Positions 5,731 through 6,387 of a DNA stretch of 6,387 nucleotides are shown in pieces. The notes beneath the pieces are model-generated. The model searched no databases, was not told where the DNA came from, and saw only the letters and a list, made by a program, of their open reading frames with translations. The DNA is from Nitrososphaerota archaeon (lineage in GTDB: Archaea; Thermoproteota; Bathyarchaeia; Bathyarchaeales; Bathycorpusculaceae), in assembly GCA_031282985.1 (NCBI GenBank), contig JAITCR010000079.1, forward strand, positions 1 to 6,387, given 5' to 3'. How positions within the stretch are numbered: the stretch's first letter is position 1; each line of letters starts with the position of its first letter. The position numbers were made by a program, and so were the translations under genes.

Positions 5731-6387
5731 AATAGTTTGTGGTTATGTGGATTGGTAGTGAGTATGAGTGGTGTTGTTGTTTGTAAAGTGTCCGTATTGT
5801 GGAAGTGTAAAAGTTGTGAAATTTGGAAAACATCCTAATGGAGCGCAACGATATGCTTGTCATAATGAGGAATGTTCCCGTTCAGTGTTTCAACTTGACT
5901 ACAAATATCGTGCCTGCGAGTCGGGAGCGAAATTTCGTATTCTTGAAATGGTCATAAATGGTTCAGGAGTTCGCGACATTGCACGAGTACTCCACATAAG
6001 TACAGATGTTGTTATTGATACGTTAAAAAAAGAAAACTGGAATCAACAAGTAAATCTAACATACCTAAAATTCCGTAAAGATGCCTCAGAAATCGTTATT
6101 GAACTTGTTTGCGTCGAAGAGGGGAGATGGATGAGATGCGGTCTTATGTTCATGATAAAGCACAGTGTTGGCTTTGGCATGCAATAGATCATTGTTCTGG
6201 TGAGGTTTTGGCGTATACGTTTGGGCACGTGAGCATCGTGTTTTGGAGGAGCTACTTTTGTTGTTAAAACCGTTTAGTGTTTCTAAGGTTTATGCGGGTG
6301 GTAATTATGTGTATGAAAAGATCCCTGGTTTTGATAAGGTTAAAGTTGGAAGAGGAATGCGCAAAAGATTGAGCGTAAACATTTGTC
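5713..6387 (+). mobile_element. IS1-family insertion sequence, left part, decayed
   Basis: The element begins about where host-like coding ends and G/T-rich DNA starts. GGTTGTGGGG at 5713 is the proposed left tip, because IS1-family ends commonly begin with GG, and position 5713 falls exactly after the host codon ATT. It contains a recognisable IS1 transposase and runs off the right edge, so the right inverted repeat and the 8-9 bp target duplication cannot be checked. The left boundary is inferred and could be off by several bases. Confidence 0.65.
5768..6387 (+). pseudogene. IS1-family transposase, InsA-InsB fused type, frameshifted
   Basis: The first part is InsA-like: a zinc finger with Cys8, Cys11, Cys31 and Cys36 (CPYC and CHNEEC), FQLDYKYRA, then the helix-turn-helix NGSGVRDIARVLHIS. 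The protein continues without a break through VNLTYLKFRKDASEI and ELVCVEE into the InsB catalytic part, as in archaeal single-frame IS1 proteins. The frame then fails three times, each time by one missing base: near 6120-6124, after which EMDEMRSYVHDKAQCWLWHA follows in frame 1; near 6225, after which EHRVLEELLLLLKPF follows in frame 3; and near 6352-6358, after which AQKIERKHL follows in the original frame. The first catalytic Asp (MDEM) and the Glu (IERKH) remain. The second is lost: YAGGNYVYE replaces the expected Tyr-x-Asp-Gly, a GAT-to-GGT change at 6297-6299. The start may be GTG 5768, or ATG 5764 if one T in the 5774-5782 stretch is extra. The gene cannot be functional. Confidence 0.85.

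Noticed and set aside
6022..6038. A-rich slippery-looking stretch in the IS1 transposase, as used for programmed -1 frameshifting in bacterial IS1.
   Set aside because: Homology to archaeal fused IS1 transposases continues in the same frame well past this run (to VCVEE near 6120), so no frameshift is needed here; the frame breaks are downstream.
6043..6228. 61-codon minus-strand ORF inside the IS1 element.
   Set aside because: It lies opposite recognisable transposase sequence and has no supporting signal.

Overview
The window reads as accessory-flanked chromosomal DNA from an AT-rich archaeon. A euryarchaeal or Bathyarchaeia-like host fits best, but the lineage cannot be fixed from this sequence alone. 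The archaeal call rests on a NikR nickel regulator, a short archaeal-type NadA, a BtuD-like ATPase with the long C-terminal extension known from archaeal homologues, a membrane-anchored binding protein without a lipobox, and single-frame IS1 and IS630 transposase remnants of a kind common in archaea. Promoter-like sequences are TATA-type, and TTG and GTG starts are used.

Layout, left to right. Positions 1-279 hold the C-terminal end of an IS630-family transposase, broken by an in-frame TAA. Positions 280-444 are intergenic, with two palindromes leading into nikR. nikR (445-852, +) converges on nadA (862-1773, -), leaving only 9 bases between the stop codons. Positions 1774-1978 carry the nadA promoter and the 3' end of the next operon. 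A three-gene operon then runs leftward on the minus strand from 5390 to 1979: binding protein, permease, ATPase (btuF-btuC-btuD order), most probably for corrinoid uptake. Positions 5391-5589 are a divergent intergenic region. At 5590 a rightward gene begins but is cut after about 41 codons by an IS1-family element that runs off the right edge. That element's transposase carries three apparent single-base deletions and has lost a catalytic Asp.

How the parts fit together. BtuF would capture a corrinoid or a similar metal chelate outside the membrane, BtuC would pass it through, and BtuD would power transport. The truncated gene facing the operon faintly resembles the start of CbiZ (adenosylcobinamide amidohydrolase), an archaeal corrinoid-salvage enzyme that would fit here; this is a hypothesis. 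NikR would sense nickel. Two AT-rich half-sites, TTATTAA and TGATTAA, occur in the same order directly upstream of both nikR and the transport operon, which raises the possibility of common control. NadA makes quinolinate for NAD and has no obvious link to the transporter.

No CRISPR array, tRNA, rRNA or clearly new system was found. The observations most worth following are the IS1-interrupted gene, the shared promoter-proximal element, the unassigned C-terminal domain of the ATPase, and patches of strong G+T strand skew.
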